From an uncultured Chitinophagaceae bacterium (GTDB taxonomy: Bacteria > Bacteroidota > Bacteroidia > Chitinophagales > Chitinophagaceae), in contig CAMPGG010000142.1 of NCBI GenBank assembly GCA_946885335.1, forward strand, positions 1 through 8,439: a DNA stretch of 8,439 nucleotides, given 5' to 3'. The translations under genes and the position numbers were made by a program. The notes under the pieces are model-generated. The model was not told where the DNA came from and searched no databases. It saw only the letters and a list, made by a program, of their open reading frames with translations. Each line of letters begins with the position of its first letter. Within the stretch, counting starts at the first letter, position 1. This document shows, in pieces, positions 1-5,492 of this stretch.

Positions 1-85
1 ATAATATACAAAAAAAAGCCCGGTAAAAGTGTTACGAAAATGGTAAGATAAGCGCATATTAATAACGTTTTTTAACACGCTTTTC

Positions 86-100
86 AAGTAAATAAAAAAG
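86..100. repeat. 15-base A-rich direct repeat, copy 1 (second copy 836-850)
   Basis: The bases AAGTAAATAAAAAAG occur identically here and at 836-850. Each copy lies about 40 bases beyond the stop codon of one of the two minus-strand membrane-protein genes. On the minus strand both read CTTTTTTATTTACTT, and the second copy supplies the T-tract of a hairpin terminator. That suggests this copy also marks a transcript end, but I could not find a good stem next to it. The element is A-rich, so chance similarity is possible. Confidence 0.35.
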
Positions 101-138
101 CTTATATCGGAGACTTCACAAAGTGTTGCGGAATCTTT

Positions 139-615
139 TTACACCTGAATTTTATGTACTTGTTTCGATAAACCAGTAAATAAAATGATCGATAAAACCA
201 TTAATACACCTAACCTGGCAAGACTCAATACTTCCCATAACGCTGCCCGGCTGGTTAAATCATCATCAGTTGCAGATGAGAAAGCAGTAGAAGTGATCGA
301 CAACAGTTCCGGTACAAAATAAACAGCAGTGATTGCCAATATCATGCAATAAGCGACAAGTGTTATTGCTACATTTTTTCTGCGCTTTGTTTTCCAGTGT
401 ATAATAAGCGTGGTCACAAATAATATAATATTTACGGGGTGGATGATCATCCAGAACAGCTCTGGATTTAAACCATATTCACCCTGGAACATACTTAATG
501 AGACAGGAGGCGCCGCAGTCCATTGCGGCACTACGTTTAAATGTTCATAAACCGCGCCACCAATCATGATGGCAAAACCGAGGCAACTGATGGAATAAAT
601 AATATCTTTTTTCAT
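139..615 (-). CDS. Small four-helix membrane protein, DUF1772-like
   Basis: This 158-residue protein is predicted to sit in the inner membrane. Hydrophobic segments lie at about residues 5-22, 53-72, 83-103 and 132-149, with a basic loop (KTKRRK, 75-80) between the second and third. Conserved-looking residues include GGAVYEHL near the end of helix 1, Pro-Gln-Trp at 30-32, FWMIIHP before helix 2, and an Arg-x3-Trp (123-127) ahead of helix 4 with an Arg inside it. This layout resembles the DUF1772 (anthrone-oxygenase-like) membrane family, whose bacterial members mostly have no known substrate. That assignment is from memory of the pattern and is tentative. The ATG at 613-615 follows an A-rich leader and gives a sensible Lys-Lys N-terminus before helix 1. 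It is separated from the next minus-strand gene by 275 bases and a terminator, so it probably has its own promoter, although I found no clear promoter match. Confidence 0.8.
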   Translation of the reverse strand: MKKDIIYSISCLGFAIMIGGAVYEHLNVVPQWTAAPPVSLSMFQGEYGLNPELFWMIIHPVNIILFVTTLIIHWKTKRRKNVAITLVAYCMILAITAVYFVPELLSITSTAFSSATDDDLTSRAALWEVLSLARLGVLMVLSIILFTGLSKQVHKIQV

Positions 616-835
616 TTTTGTTTATTGATTAACCAGGAATGATGTATGGAAAGTGTCCATTTTTTAACAGGATAAAATTATTATTGCAGGTAAATATTTT
701 TGCTGGAAGATGTACGAATTGTCGGAATTGCTGAACCGGTTGTCTGTATTTAATGATGATTATTTCGAATCTAATTAGAACAGATCATTTTCCTCAAAAA
801 AGATTAGATCGATTTAAAAATTCAACAGAAATATT

Positions 836-850
836 AAGTAAATAAAAAAG
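836..850. repeat. 15-base A-rich direct repeat, copy 2 (first copy 86-100)
   Basis: This is identical to bases 86-100. Here it overlaps the T-tract and the first stem bases of the terminator at 844-867. Confidence 0.35.
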
Positions 851-867
851 GGATTCATCTGAACCCC
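844..867 (-). terminator. Intrinsic terminator of the 891-1436 gene
   Basis: On the minus strand a stem GGG-TTC pairs with GAA-CCC around an AGAT loop, with one bulged T. It is followed at once by six Ts (plus-strand As at 844-849). It starts about 23 bases after the TAA stop of the gene at 891-1436, the normal place for a rho-independent terminator. It separates that gene from the second minus-strand gene. The remaining bases to 612 show nothing else that I can support. Confidence 0.7.
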
Positions 868-890
868 TCTTATAAAACTTTGTATTTACA

Positions 891-1436
891 TTATCTTCTT
901 CTCAGCCACCAGGCAAGCCATAATCCACAGGCGATCCAACTAATCATTGCATCAGCAAAATGTCCCATGATATCAAACAGATCATACCAGATACTGCCGG
1001 TATAAGGTCCATTTAAAAAAACGATCAGACCGGTAAATAAACTGGCTGTTAAAATAGTGCCGAAGGTTGGAGCGTTCATTTTCATGAGTATCCAGCAAAA
1101 CAGCCAAACCATAATAATATTGGTAAGTAATCCCCGGATAATATTCATGACCATACCGGTGTCCATGGCCTTATGATATTGAATAGTGGCCCAGGGTTTT
1201 CCTTCTGCTTCTGTCATTAATTTTTGATGATCCTCGCTTGAAGCGTCCGGAGGTAATGCCGGGATCATGTAGCCACCTTCTTCGGGAAGATTTTTTTCTA
1301 ACACGCTCATAATAGCTTCCTGGTTGGCTGTGTATTGATTTGCCGGTAAGTGTAAGTTTAAAACGGTCCAGGAAAGAAATTGCCAGGCGAAAATAATGAT
1401 GCCCCCGACAATGGCACCAATGATTGTTTTTTGCAT
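891..1436 (-). CDS. Hypothetical membrane protein, four predicted helices
   Basis: This 181-residue protein belongs to no family I can name. It starts with a hydrophobic helix (about 5-27, MQKTIIGAIVGGIIIF). A polar stretch of about 65 residues follows (28-95), with an acidic middle and the segment GKPWATIQYHKAMD (79-92). Three more helices lie at about 96-118, 123-142 and 155-178, and the protein ends in three arginines. The polar segment is probably an extracytoplasmic loop, with the tail on the cytoplasmic side. Trp is frequent in the last helix (WLAWW). The ATG at 1434-1436 lies directly before the first helix and no longer alternative is needed. The gene stands alone: a terminator follows it and a long gap precedes it. 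A palindrome 42 bases upstream of the start (1478-1501) could be an operator or a 5' leader hairpin. Its function is unknown. Confidence 0.8.
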   Translation of the reverse strand: MQKTIIGAIVGGIIIFAWQFLSWTVLNLHLPANQYTANQEAIMSVLEKNLPEEGGYMIPALPPDASSEDHQKLMTEAEGKPWATIQYHKAMDTGMVMNIIRGLLTNIIMVWLFCWILMKMNAPTFGTILTASLFTGLIVFLNGPYTGSIWYDLFDIMGHFADAMISWIACGLWLAWWLRRR

Positions 1437-2060
1437 GATGTTAGTTTTAGTCTGTTAATACAACTGGTTTTGGTTGATGCAACAGGGCAAGCCCGGTTGC
1501 AACTAAACTAAATTTAATCTTTCCATGCGAAACTTCAAGCAGGCTAAAGGATAAACAACTTCTTTAAATACAACTATCCAACACCGTTATACAACTATAA
1601 TAAAATACTGCAGCTTCCTGGAATCAGCTGATCAAATTATTTTCTGTCCGTTTGTTAAAACAAAAAACAATCATTCAGGCAAATGAAAAACACCCGTTGT
1701 GCTAATCAATTGAAAGTTAATCCTGGAAGGAAAAATCTTATTTAAGAGGTAAAAAAAAATTCTTTAATTAAAATGAATTACATAACTTAACAATCACATC
1801 TTCATCTATCCCTCTCTAAACACCTTTTTTAATTCTGAGTTGGACCTGTGAGTCTACCATTACTCATTACATGCTGCTGAACATGAGAAATAACCTTCAT
1901 GCCAATACTGGCGCATTAGCGCAATTGCGGGATACCGTTTTATCCTGTACATATTCTCCGGTTACAATTGAGTTATCAATTCGCTCCATCCTTGTTTTCA
2001 TTTTCCCCGGTATAGCGCCTGGTAACTTGCTGCATATTTTTTTACCATTAAAATCAAGTC
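1437..2060. other. Divergent intergenic region, 624 bases, no supported gene
   Basis: This stretch separates the minus-strand membrane gene from the plus-strand operon and must hold promoters for both. It is AT-rich in its first 400 bases. I see a 24-base interrupted palindrome at 1478-1501, a perfect 10-base palindrome ATCAGCTGAT at 1623-1632, and a TTTGTT-AA-AACAAA inverted repeat at 1651-1664. The last two are short enough to arise by chance. I found no clean match to the Bacteroidota promoter (TTTG, then TAnnTTTG). A 65-codon open frame at 1871-2068 overlaps the next gene by 8 bases and looks spurious. Confidence 0.6.
1478..1501. promoter_or_regulatory. 24-base interrupted palindrome, possible operator or leader hairpin
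   Basis: TGCAAC pairs with GTTGCA and GGGC pairs with GCCC, with one A/G mismatch between the two blocks and an AA centre. That makes ten of eleven possible pairs. It sits 42 bases upstream of the ATG of the minus-strand gene at 891-1436. No T-tract follows it on either strand, so a terminator is unlikely. A dimeric repressor site or a structured 5' leader is the simplest reading. Its function is inferred from position only. Confidence 0.4.
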
Positions 2061-2993
2061 ATGAATAATCGCAGGCAATTTATTGTAAACATGACTATGG
2101 CAGCCGGTGCCTTAACCGTACTTAAGCCATTAAAAAGTATTGCAGGGTTTAGTGATCCATATTATATAAACAGGAACAAACTTGTTCTTTTACATACAGC
2201 TAATTTAAATAGCCAATGGCAGGCATTGGCTGCCAATGAAAAATATGTTGGCCTGGGTGGCATTGAGAACTTGTCTGCTAAAATCAATGCTATCCGGAAT
2301 GAAAAGATTCCTGTGTTGCTCGTTGATGCGGGCAATATCATCAACCAGGCTAAATCTGATAAAGATCAATTGGCGTTTTACAAAGCTGTTTCGGGGTTGA
2401 ATTATGATGCAGTAATTCCTGGAATATCAGATATGCAAAAGGGTGCACCACATTTTTATCAAATGGCCAAAGAGAGTGGCTTAAAGGTTGCCGGTTCAAA
2501 TGTCCAGCCCAAGCTTATTTATGATAACATACTGCCTTATTATATTTTGAATAAAGGCAATCTCCAGGTGGCAGTTATTGATGCGGGCACCTATACTTTA
2601 AAAAGATTAGATAATCCACGGAATGTTGCGGTAGCAATAAGTAAAACGGCAACATTACTCAAAGAAAAAATCAACTGTGTGTTAACCGTTTGTTTATTGC
2701 AGGAGGATCTTACAAAAACAGAATCATATGCAAATGCATCAACCGGGGTAGATATTATAATAAGCACAATAAGTTGCCACTCCATTTACAATACTAAAAT
2801 CCTGCGAAATAATAATAACCGGGAAGTGATGATAAGTTTTGCCGGGTCCAGGGGAACCATGATGAACCGGATTGATATAGCGTACAACAATACCATGGAT
2901 AAAATAAATGTAAAGTCAAAATTAGAATTGATAGGAGTGAACGACGATCAATACACGGCTAGCATAAAAAAATATGATCTCTATAATGCCTGA
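2061..2993 (+). CDS. Tat-exported metallophosphoesterase-fold protein, predicted inactive
   Basis: This 310-residue protein opens with a twin-arginine-type signal (NRRQFIVN, then a hydrophobic stretch to about residue 30), which suggests export in folded form. The rest follows the N-terminal domain of UshA-like 5'-nucleotidases. LVLLHTANLNS (41-51) matches the family's LTILHTNDxHS, VDAGNIIN (88-95) matches LDAGDxxxG, YDAVIPGISD (115-124) matches YDAxxxGNHE, and VDIIISTISCHS (230-241) matches DxIIGGHTHT. In each motif the metal ligand is changed: Asp48 and His50 positions are Asn, the GD Asp is Asn92, GNHE is GISD, and the GGHTH motif is lost except for one Cys-His. I therefore infer a fold kept for binding or structure rather than hydrolysis. 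The length fits single-domain Bacteroidota members that lack the C-terminal nucleotidase domain. It is the first gene of a tight operon, with the first collar gene 35 bases downstream. The ATG at 2061 directly precedes the Tat motif. Confidence 0.8.
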   Translation: MNNRRQFIVNMTMAAGALTVLKPLKSIAGFSDPYYINRNKLVLLHTANLNSQWQALAANEKYVGLGGIENLSAKINAIRNEKIPVLLVDAGNIINQAKSDKDQLAFYKAVSGLNYDAVIPGISDMQKGAPHFYQMAKESGLKVAGSNVQPKLIYDNILPYYILNKGNLQVAVIDAGTYTLKRLDNPRNVAVAISKTATLLKEKINCVLTVCLLQEDLTKTESYANASTGVDIIISTISCHSIYNTKILRNNNNREVMISFAGSRGTMMNRIDIAYNNTMDKINVKSKLELIGVNDDQYTASIKKYDLYNA

Positions 2994-3028
2994 AAATAAA
3001 ATCAGTAAAACGCTAAAAAACATTTTGT

Positions 3029-3544
3029 ATGGCAGAACCTTTTTTATCTGAAATAAGAATTATGAGTTTCAGTTTTGCTCCCAAAGGATGGGCATTGACT
3101 AATGGACAATTATTGCCCATCAATCAAAACCAGGCCTTATTTTCATTATTGGGAACCACATTTGGTGGAGATGGTCGGGTCAATTTTGCCCTTCCGGATT
3201 TGCGGGGCAGAACACCCATACATGTGGGTAGTGGGCATACATTAGGTGAAAGAGGCGGTGAGCAGGCACATACTTTAAGTATAGCGGAATTGCCTACGCA
3301 TACACATATGCTTCAAGCAACGAATACTGCATCCGATACTTCGTCCCTTACCGTTGATAATGCAAATATATTTGCCAGTTCTGCACCATCAGAATTTTTT
3401 ACCGGGAACACCAGTAACCTGGCAGCAATGTCACCAGCAGCCATAACCAACGTTGGCGGCAGCCAGGCACATTTGAATATGCAGCCTTTCCTTACCCTGA
3501 ATGTTTGTATAGCCTTACAAGGCATTTTCCCAAGTCCTAATTAA
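3029..3544 (+). CDS. Phage tail collar domain protein (MdpB-like), paralogue 1
   Basis: This 171-residue protein belongs to the phage-tail-collar/microcystin-dependent protein (MdpB, COG4675) family. The N-terminal block carries the family signature: EIR (8-10), FAPKGW (16-21), GQLLP (26-30), LFSLLGTTFGGDG (37-49) and FALPDLRGR (53-61). A conserved LGERGG (72-77) and LPTHTH (88-93) follow, then a variable middle (about 95-140). The C-terminal block has GGSQAHLNMQPFL (143-155) and the closing IALQGIFPSPN. The collar domain is known from T4 short tail fibres; chromosomal homologues like this are of unclear function. It has no signal peptide. Compared with its two neighbours it has Thr-Asn at 24-25 where they have Cys-Asp, the usual CDGQLLP. 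It is the first of three tandem copies, with the next gene 12 bases downstream. The start is set by the family's MAEPF N-terminus. Confidence 0.93.
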   Translation: MAEPFLSEIRIMSFSFAPKGWALTNGQLLPINQNQALFSLLGTTFGGDGRVNFALPDLRGRTPIHVGSGHTLGERGGEQAHTLSIAELPTHTHMLQATNTASDTSSLTVDNANIFASSAPSEFFTGNTSNLAAMSPAAITNVGGSQAHLNMQPFLTLNVCIALQGIFPSPN

Positions 3545-3556
3545 TAAATCTAAACC

Positions 3557-4060
3557 ATGGCACAACCATACGTAGGTGAGATAAGAATGTTTGCAGGCAA
3601 TTTTGCTCCTGCCGGGTGGATGTTTTGTGATGGGCAGTTATTGCCTATATCAGAAAATGAAACACTTTTCCAATTGATTGGAACTACTTACGGGGGTGAT
3701 GGACAGTCAACATTTGCTCTCCCTGATTTAAGAAGCCGGGTACCCATTCATAATGGCAATGGATTTGTATTAGCTGAACAAGGAGGCGCAGAAGAAGTCA
3801 CCTTAACCGTTCAGCAGATACCTGCACATTCTCACCCATTGATAGGAAGCAGTTCTACCGGCAGTACCTCTATCCCGGAAAATGGTTTTTTAGCAAAAAG
3901 TACATCCAACACCCCTTATACTCCATTTCCACCTGACAGAAACCTGAGACCTAATTCAATTAGTGCGGCAGGCGGTTCGCAACCCCATACTAATTTTCAA
4001 CCCTATTTATGCATCAGTTTTATTATTTCATTATTCGGCATATTTCCAAGTCCCACCTAA
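3557..4060 (+). CDS. Phage tail collar domain protein (MdpB-like), paralogue 2
   Basis: This 167-residue protein is the second of the three tandem collar proteins. The signatures are EIRMF (8-12), FAPAGWMFCDGQLLP (16-30), LFQLIGTTYGGDG (37-49), FALPDLRSRVPIH (53-65), an altered LAEQGG (72-77), IPAHSH (88-93) and GGSQPHTNFQPYL (139-151), ending in FGIFPSPT. The middle (about 94-137) is Ser/Thr/Pro-rich, ends in FPPDRNLRP, and shares little with either neighbour. It keeps the Cys24-Asp25 pair of the family. The C-terminal strand is more hydrophobic (LCISFIISLFGIF) than in the other two, which could favour packing against a partner subunit. It starts 12 bases after paralogue 1 and ends 10 bases before paralogue 3. 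The leader TCTAAACC before ATG has no Shine-Dalgarno sequence. Collar proteins often act as trimers, so a mixed assembly of the three paralogues is possible but unproven. Confidence 0.93.
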   Translation: MAQPYVGEIRMFAGNFAPAGWMFCDGQLLPISENETLFQLIGTTYGGDGQSTFALPDLRSRVPIHNGNGFVLAEQGGAEEVTLTVQQIPAHSHPLIGSSSTGSTSIPENGFLAKSTSNTPYTPFPPDRNLRPNSISAAGGSQPHTNFQPYLCISFIISLFGIFPSPT

Positions 4061-4070
4061 AATTTTTATT

Positions 4071-4583
4071 ATGGCAGATCCATTTGTTGCAGAGATCAGG
4101 ATTTTTCCTTTCAATTTTGCGCCCAAAGGCTGGGCCTGGTGCGATGGGCAATTATTGCCCTTATCACAGAATACCGCCTTATTTTCTTTACTGGGTACCA
4201 CTTATGGTGGGGATGGCAAAAGCACTTTTGCATTGCCCGATTTACAAGGCTCAACACCTATGCACCCTGGCCAGGGTCCCGGTTTAAGTTTGCATGACCT
4301 GGGTGAAATTGGTGGATCAGAAACAGTATCACTGCTGGAATCAGAGATCCCGTCTCATAACCACGTTGTTCGTGTGGTTAATGACAGTGGTTTATCAAGC
4401 GAACCTACAGGTAATTTTGCTGCAAGAAATAGTTTTTATCATAGTGGAGATCAGCCTTCGAAGACTATGGCATTTGAAGCCCTGGCACCTGCAGGAGGGG
4501 ATCAACCTCATAATAACATGATGCCATACCTGACTTTCTATTTCAACATTGCATTGCAAGGAGTATTTCCACCAAGAACTTAA
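4071..4583 (+). CDS. Phage tail collar domain protein (MdpB-like), paralogue 3
   Basis: This 170-residue protein is the third tandem collar protein. A longer open frame reaches back to 3963, but its extra 36 residues would lie inside paralogue 2. The family N-terminus MADPFVAEIR begins at 4071, so I chose that start. The signatures are FAPKGWAWCDGQLLP (16-30), LFSLLGTTYGGDG (37-49), FALPDLQG (53-60), then GPGLSLHDLGEIGG (69-82), IPSHNH (93-98) and AGGDQPHNNMMPYL (141-154). The GPGLSxxxLGxxGG segment is about five residues longer than in the other two and matches the commonest form of the family, so this may be the most ancestral copy. It ends in LQGVFPPRT rather than FPSPN/T. The GNAT gene starts 9 bases downstream, so co-transcription and perhaps co-regulation are very likely. 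Confidence 0.93.
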   Translation: MADPFVAEIRIFPFNFAPKGWAWCDGQLLPLSQNTALFSLLGTTYGGDGKSTFALPDLQGSTPMHPGQGPGLSLHDLGEIGGSETVSLLESEIPSHNHVVRVVNDSGLSSEPTGNFAARNSFYHSGDQPSKTMAFEALAPAGGDQPHNNMMPYLTFYFNIALQGVFPPRT

Positions 4584-4592
4584 TCATTCATT

Positions 4593-5111
4593 ATGAAATT
4601 GGAATTAACTGACCATACTATTGCTTTACGTACCATTCATAAAAAAGACAATGATACACTTTTGCGGATCTATGCAAGCACCCGGTTAGAAGAACTGAAA
4701 CTGGCAACAAACTGGTCGGAGGAACTGAAACAAAAATTTTTAGCATTTCAATTCAAAGCACAACATGATTATTACCAGGAAATATATACAGGTGCACACT
4801 TCTGGATGATTGAAAAGAATGGCGAACCAATTGGCCGGCTTTATTTGGATGAAAATTTTGAAAATAAAACAGTGCGTATCATAGACATTACCCTTTTACC
4901 CGAATGGCGAAGCAAGGGTATAGGGCATCAATTACTCAGGGATATTATTCATTTTTCAAACAGGCTTAATCGGCCGGTTAGTATTCATGTTGAGAGTTTT
5001 AACCCGGCTATGAACTTATATAAAAAATTAGGTTTTGAATTGATAGATATCACAAATGGTGTGTATCATTTACTGGAAAGAAAAAATAAACAAATGGTTT
5101 ATACATTATGA
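4593..5111 (+). CDS. GNAT family N-acetyltransferase
   Basis: This 172-residue protein is a GNAT-fold acetyltransferase that would move an acetyl group from acetyl-CoA to an amine in the cytoplasm; its substrate is unknown. The acetyl-CoA pyrophosphate-binding motif is RSKGIG (106-111), within LPEWRSKGIGHQLL after the beta-4 strand VRIIDITLL. The later motif NPAMNLYKKLGF (137-148) holds the usual Tyr (Y143) that can act as general acid. The N-terminal part IYASTRLEEL (26-35) and FQFKAQHDYY (52-61) is the form I associate with acetyltransferases encoded beside collar-protein genes; this is from memory. The length is normal and nothing is missing. It lies 9 bases after the third collar gene, and its TGA overlaps the next gene's ATG (ATGA), implying translational coupling. 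Modification of a collar or surface protein is a guess from position. Confidence 0.92.
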   Translation: MKLELTDHTIALRTIHKKDNDTLLRIYASTRLEELKLATNWSEELKQKFLAFQFKAQHDYYQEIYTGAHFWMIEKNGEPIGRLYLDENFENKTVRIIDITLLPEWRSKGIGHQLLRDIIHFSNRLNRPVSIHVESFNPAMNLYKKLGFELIDITNGVYHLLERKNKQMVYTL

Positions 5112-5416
5112 CAAAAACGTCTTTACTATCACTTAAAGATTCTGATTTTAAACCTTACATCGGAAGCAACTTTATGGTCCATTTCCTGCCGGAAACTCCT
5201 GCCCCTGCCAAACTTAAAACGGTTGTTGATTTACCCATTCATCCGAAAATAGAAAGACGGCCATTTTCTATCTTATTGGAAACAGAAAAACAAAAACAAC
5301 ATTACCCGCAAGCCATCTATACTGTGGAGCATCCTTCATTAGGCGCTCTAAGTATTTTTTTAGTACCGGTGGGTCCCGGTTTAGATGGAATGCAGTATGA
5401 AGCTGTGTTTTCATAA
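5108..5416 (+). CDS. DUF6916-like small protein
   Basis: This 102-residue protein has no signal peptide or membrane segment. It matches the pattern I know for DUF6916. The start reads LKDSDFKPYIGSNFMVHF (9-26). The middle is RRPFSILLETE (50-60), where the family usually has RxPFSLLFxGP. Then come AIYTVEHPSLGALSIFL (69-85) and the closing VPVGPGLDGMQYEAVF (86-101), which is the most diagnostic part. The family has no established function. It is typically small, beta-rich and encoded next to phage-tail-collar genes, so a role as an adaptor or assembly factor for the collar proteins is a reasonable inference. The start codon lies inside the GNAT stop (4-base overlap), so expression is probably coupled to that gene. 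A 76-base gap then separates it from the giant surface protein. Confidence 0.85.
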   Translation: MTKTSLLSLKDSDFKPYIGSNFMVHFLPETPAPAKLKTVVDLPIHPKIERRPFSILLETEKQKQHYPQAIYTVEHPSLGALSIFLVPVGPGLDGMQYEAVFS

Positions 5417-5492
5417 TACCCTCGTAATGCCCGAATGAATAAAAGTACCTGCCTGGAAGTCTAATTTTTTCTGACTTTTAAAATTTCTGTTT

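Noticed and set aside
1508..1522. TAAATTTA-like minus-strand sequence as a Bacteroidota -7 box
   Set aside because: It matches TAnnTTTG in all but the last base, but no TTTG lies at the right distance upstream.
1623..1664. ATCAGCTGAT palindrome and TTTGTT-AA-AACAAA repeat as operators
   Set aside because: Both are short, and at least one such palindrome is expected by chance in an AT-rich stretch of this length. Nothing else supports them.
1871..2068. 65-codon plus-strand open frame overlapping the start of the phosphoesterase-like gene
   Set aside because: It resembles no known family, has no leader signal or plausible domain, and its amino acid make-up looks random. The 8-base overlap (ATGAATAA) with the next gene is the only point in its favour.
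3963..4070. Upstream extension of the third collar gene
   Set aside because: The extra 36 residues lie mostly inside the second collar gene in another frame and have no match to the family, whose N-terminus begins at the ATG at 4071.
3029..4583. Prophage or contractile injection system
   Set aside because: Only collar-domain genes are present. No sheath, tube, baseplate, capsid, terminase, integrase or lysis gene is visible, and chromosomal MdpB-like genes are common without phage.
5457..5477. AAGTC...GACTT inverted repeat between the DUF6916-like and giant genes as a terminator
   Set aside because: It has only five pairs around an 11-base AT-rich loop, and the T-run is short and mixed. It is too weak to call, so whether the giant gene shares the operon transcript stays open.
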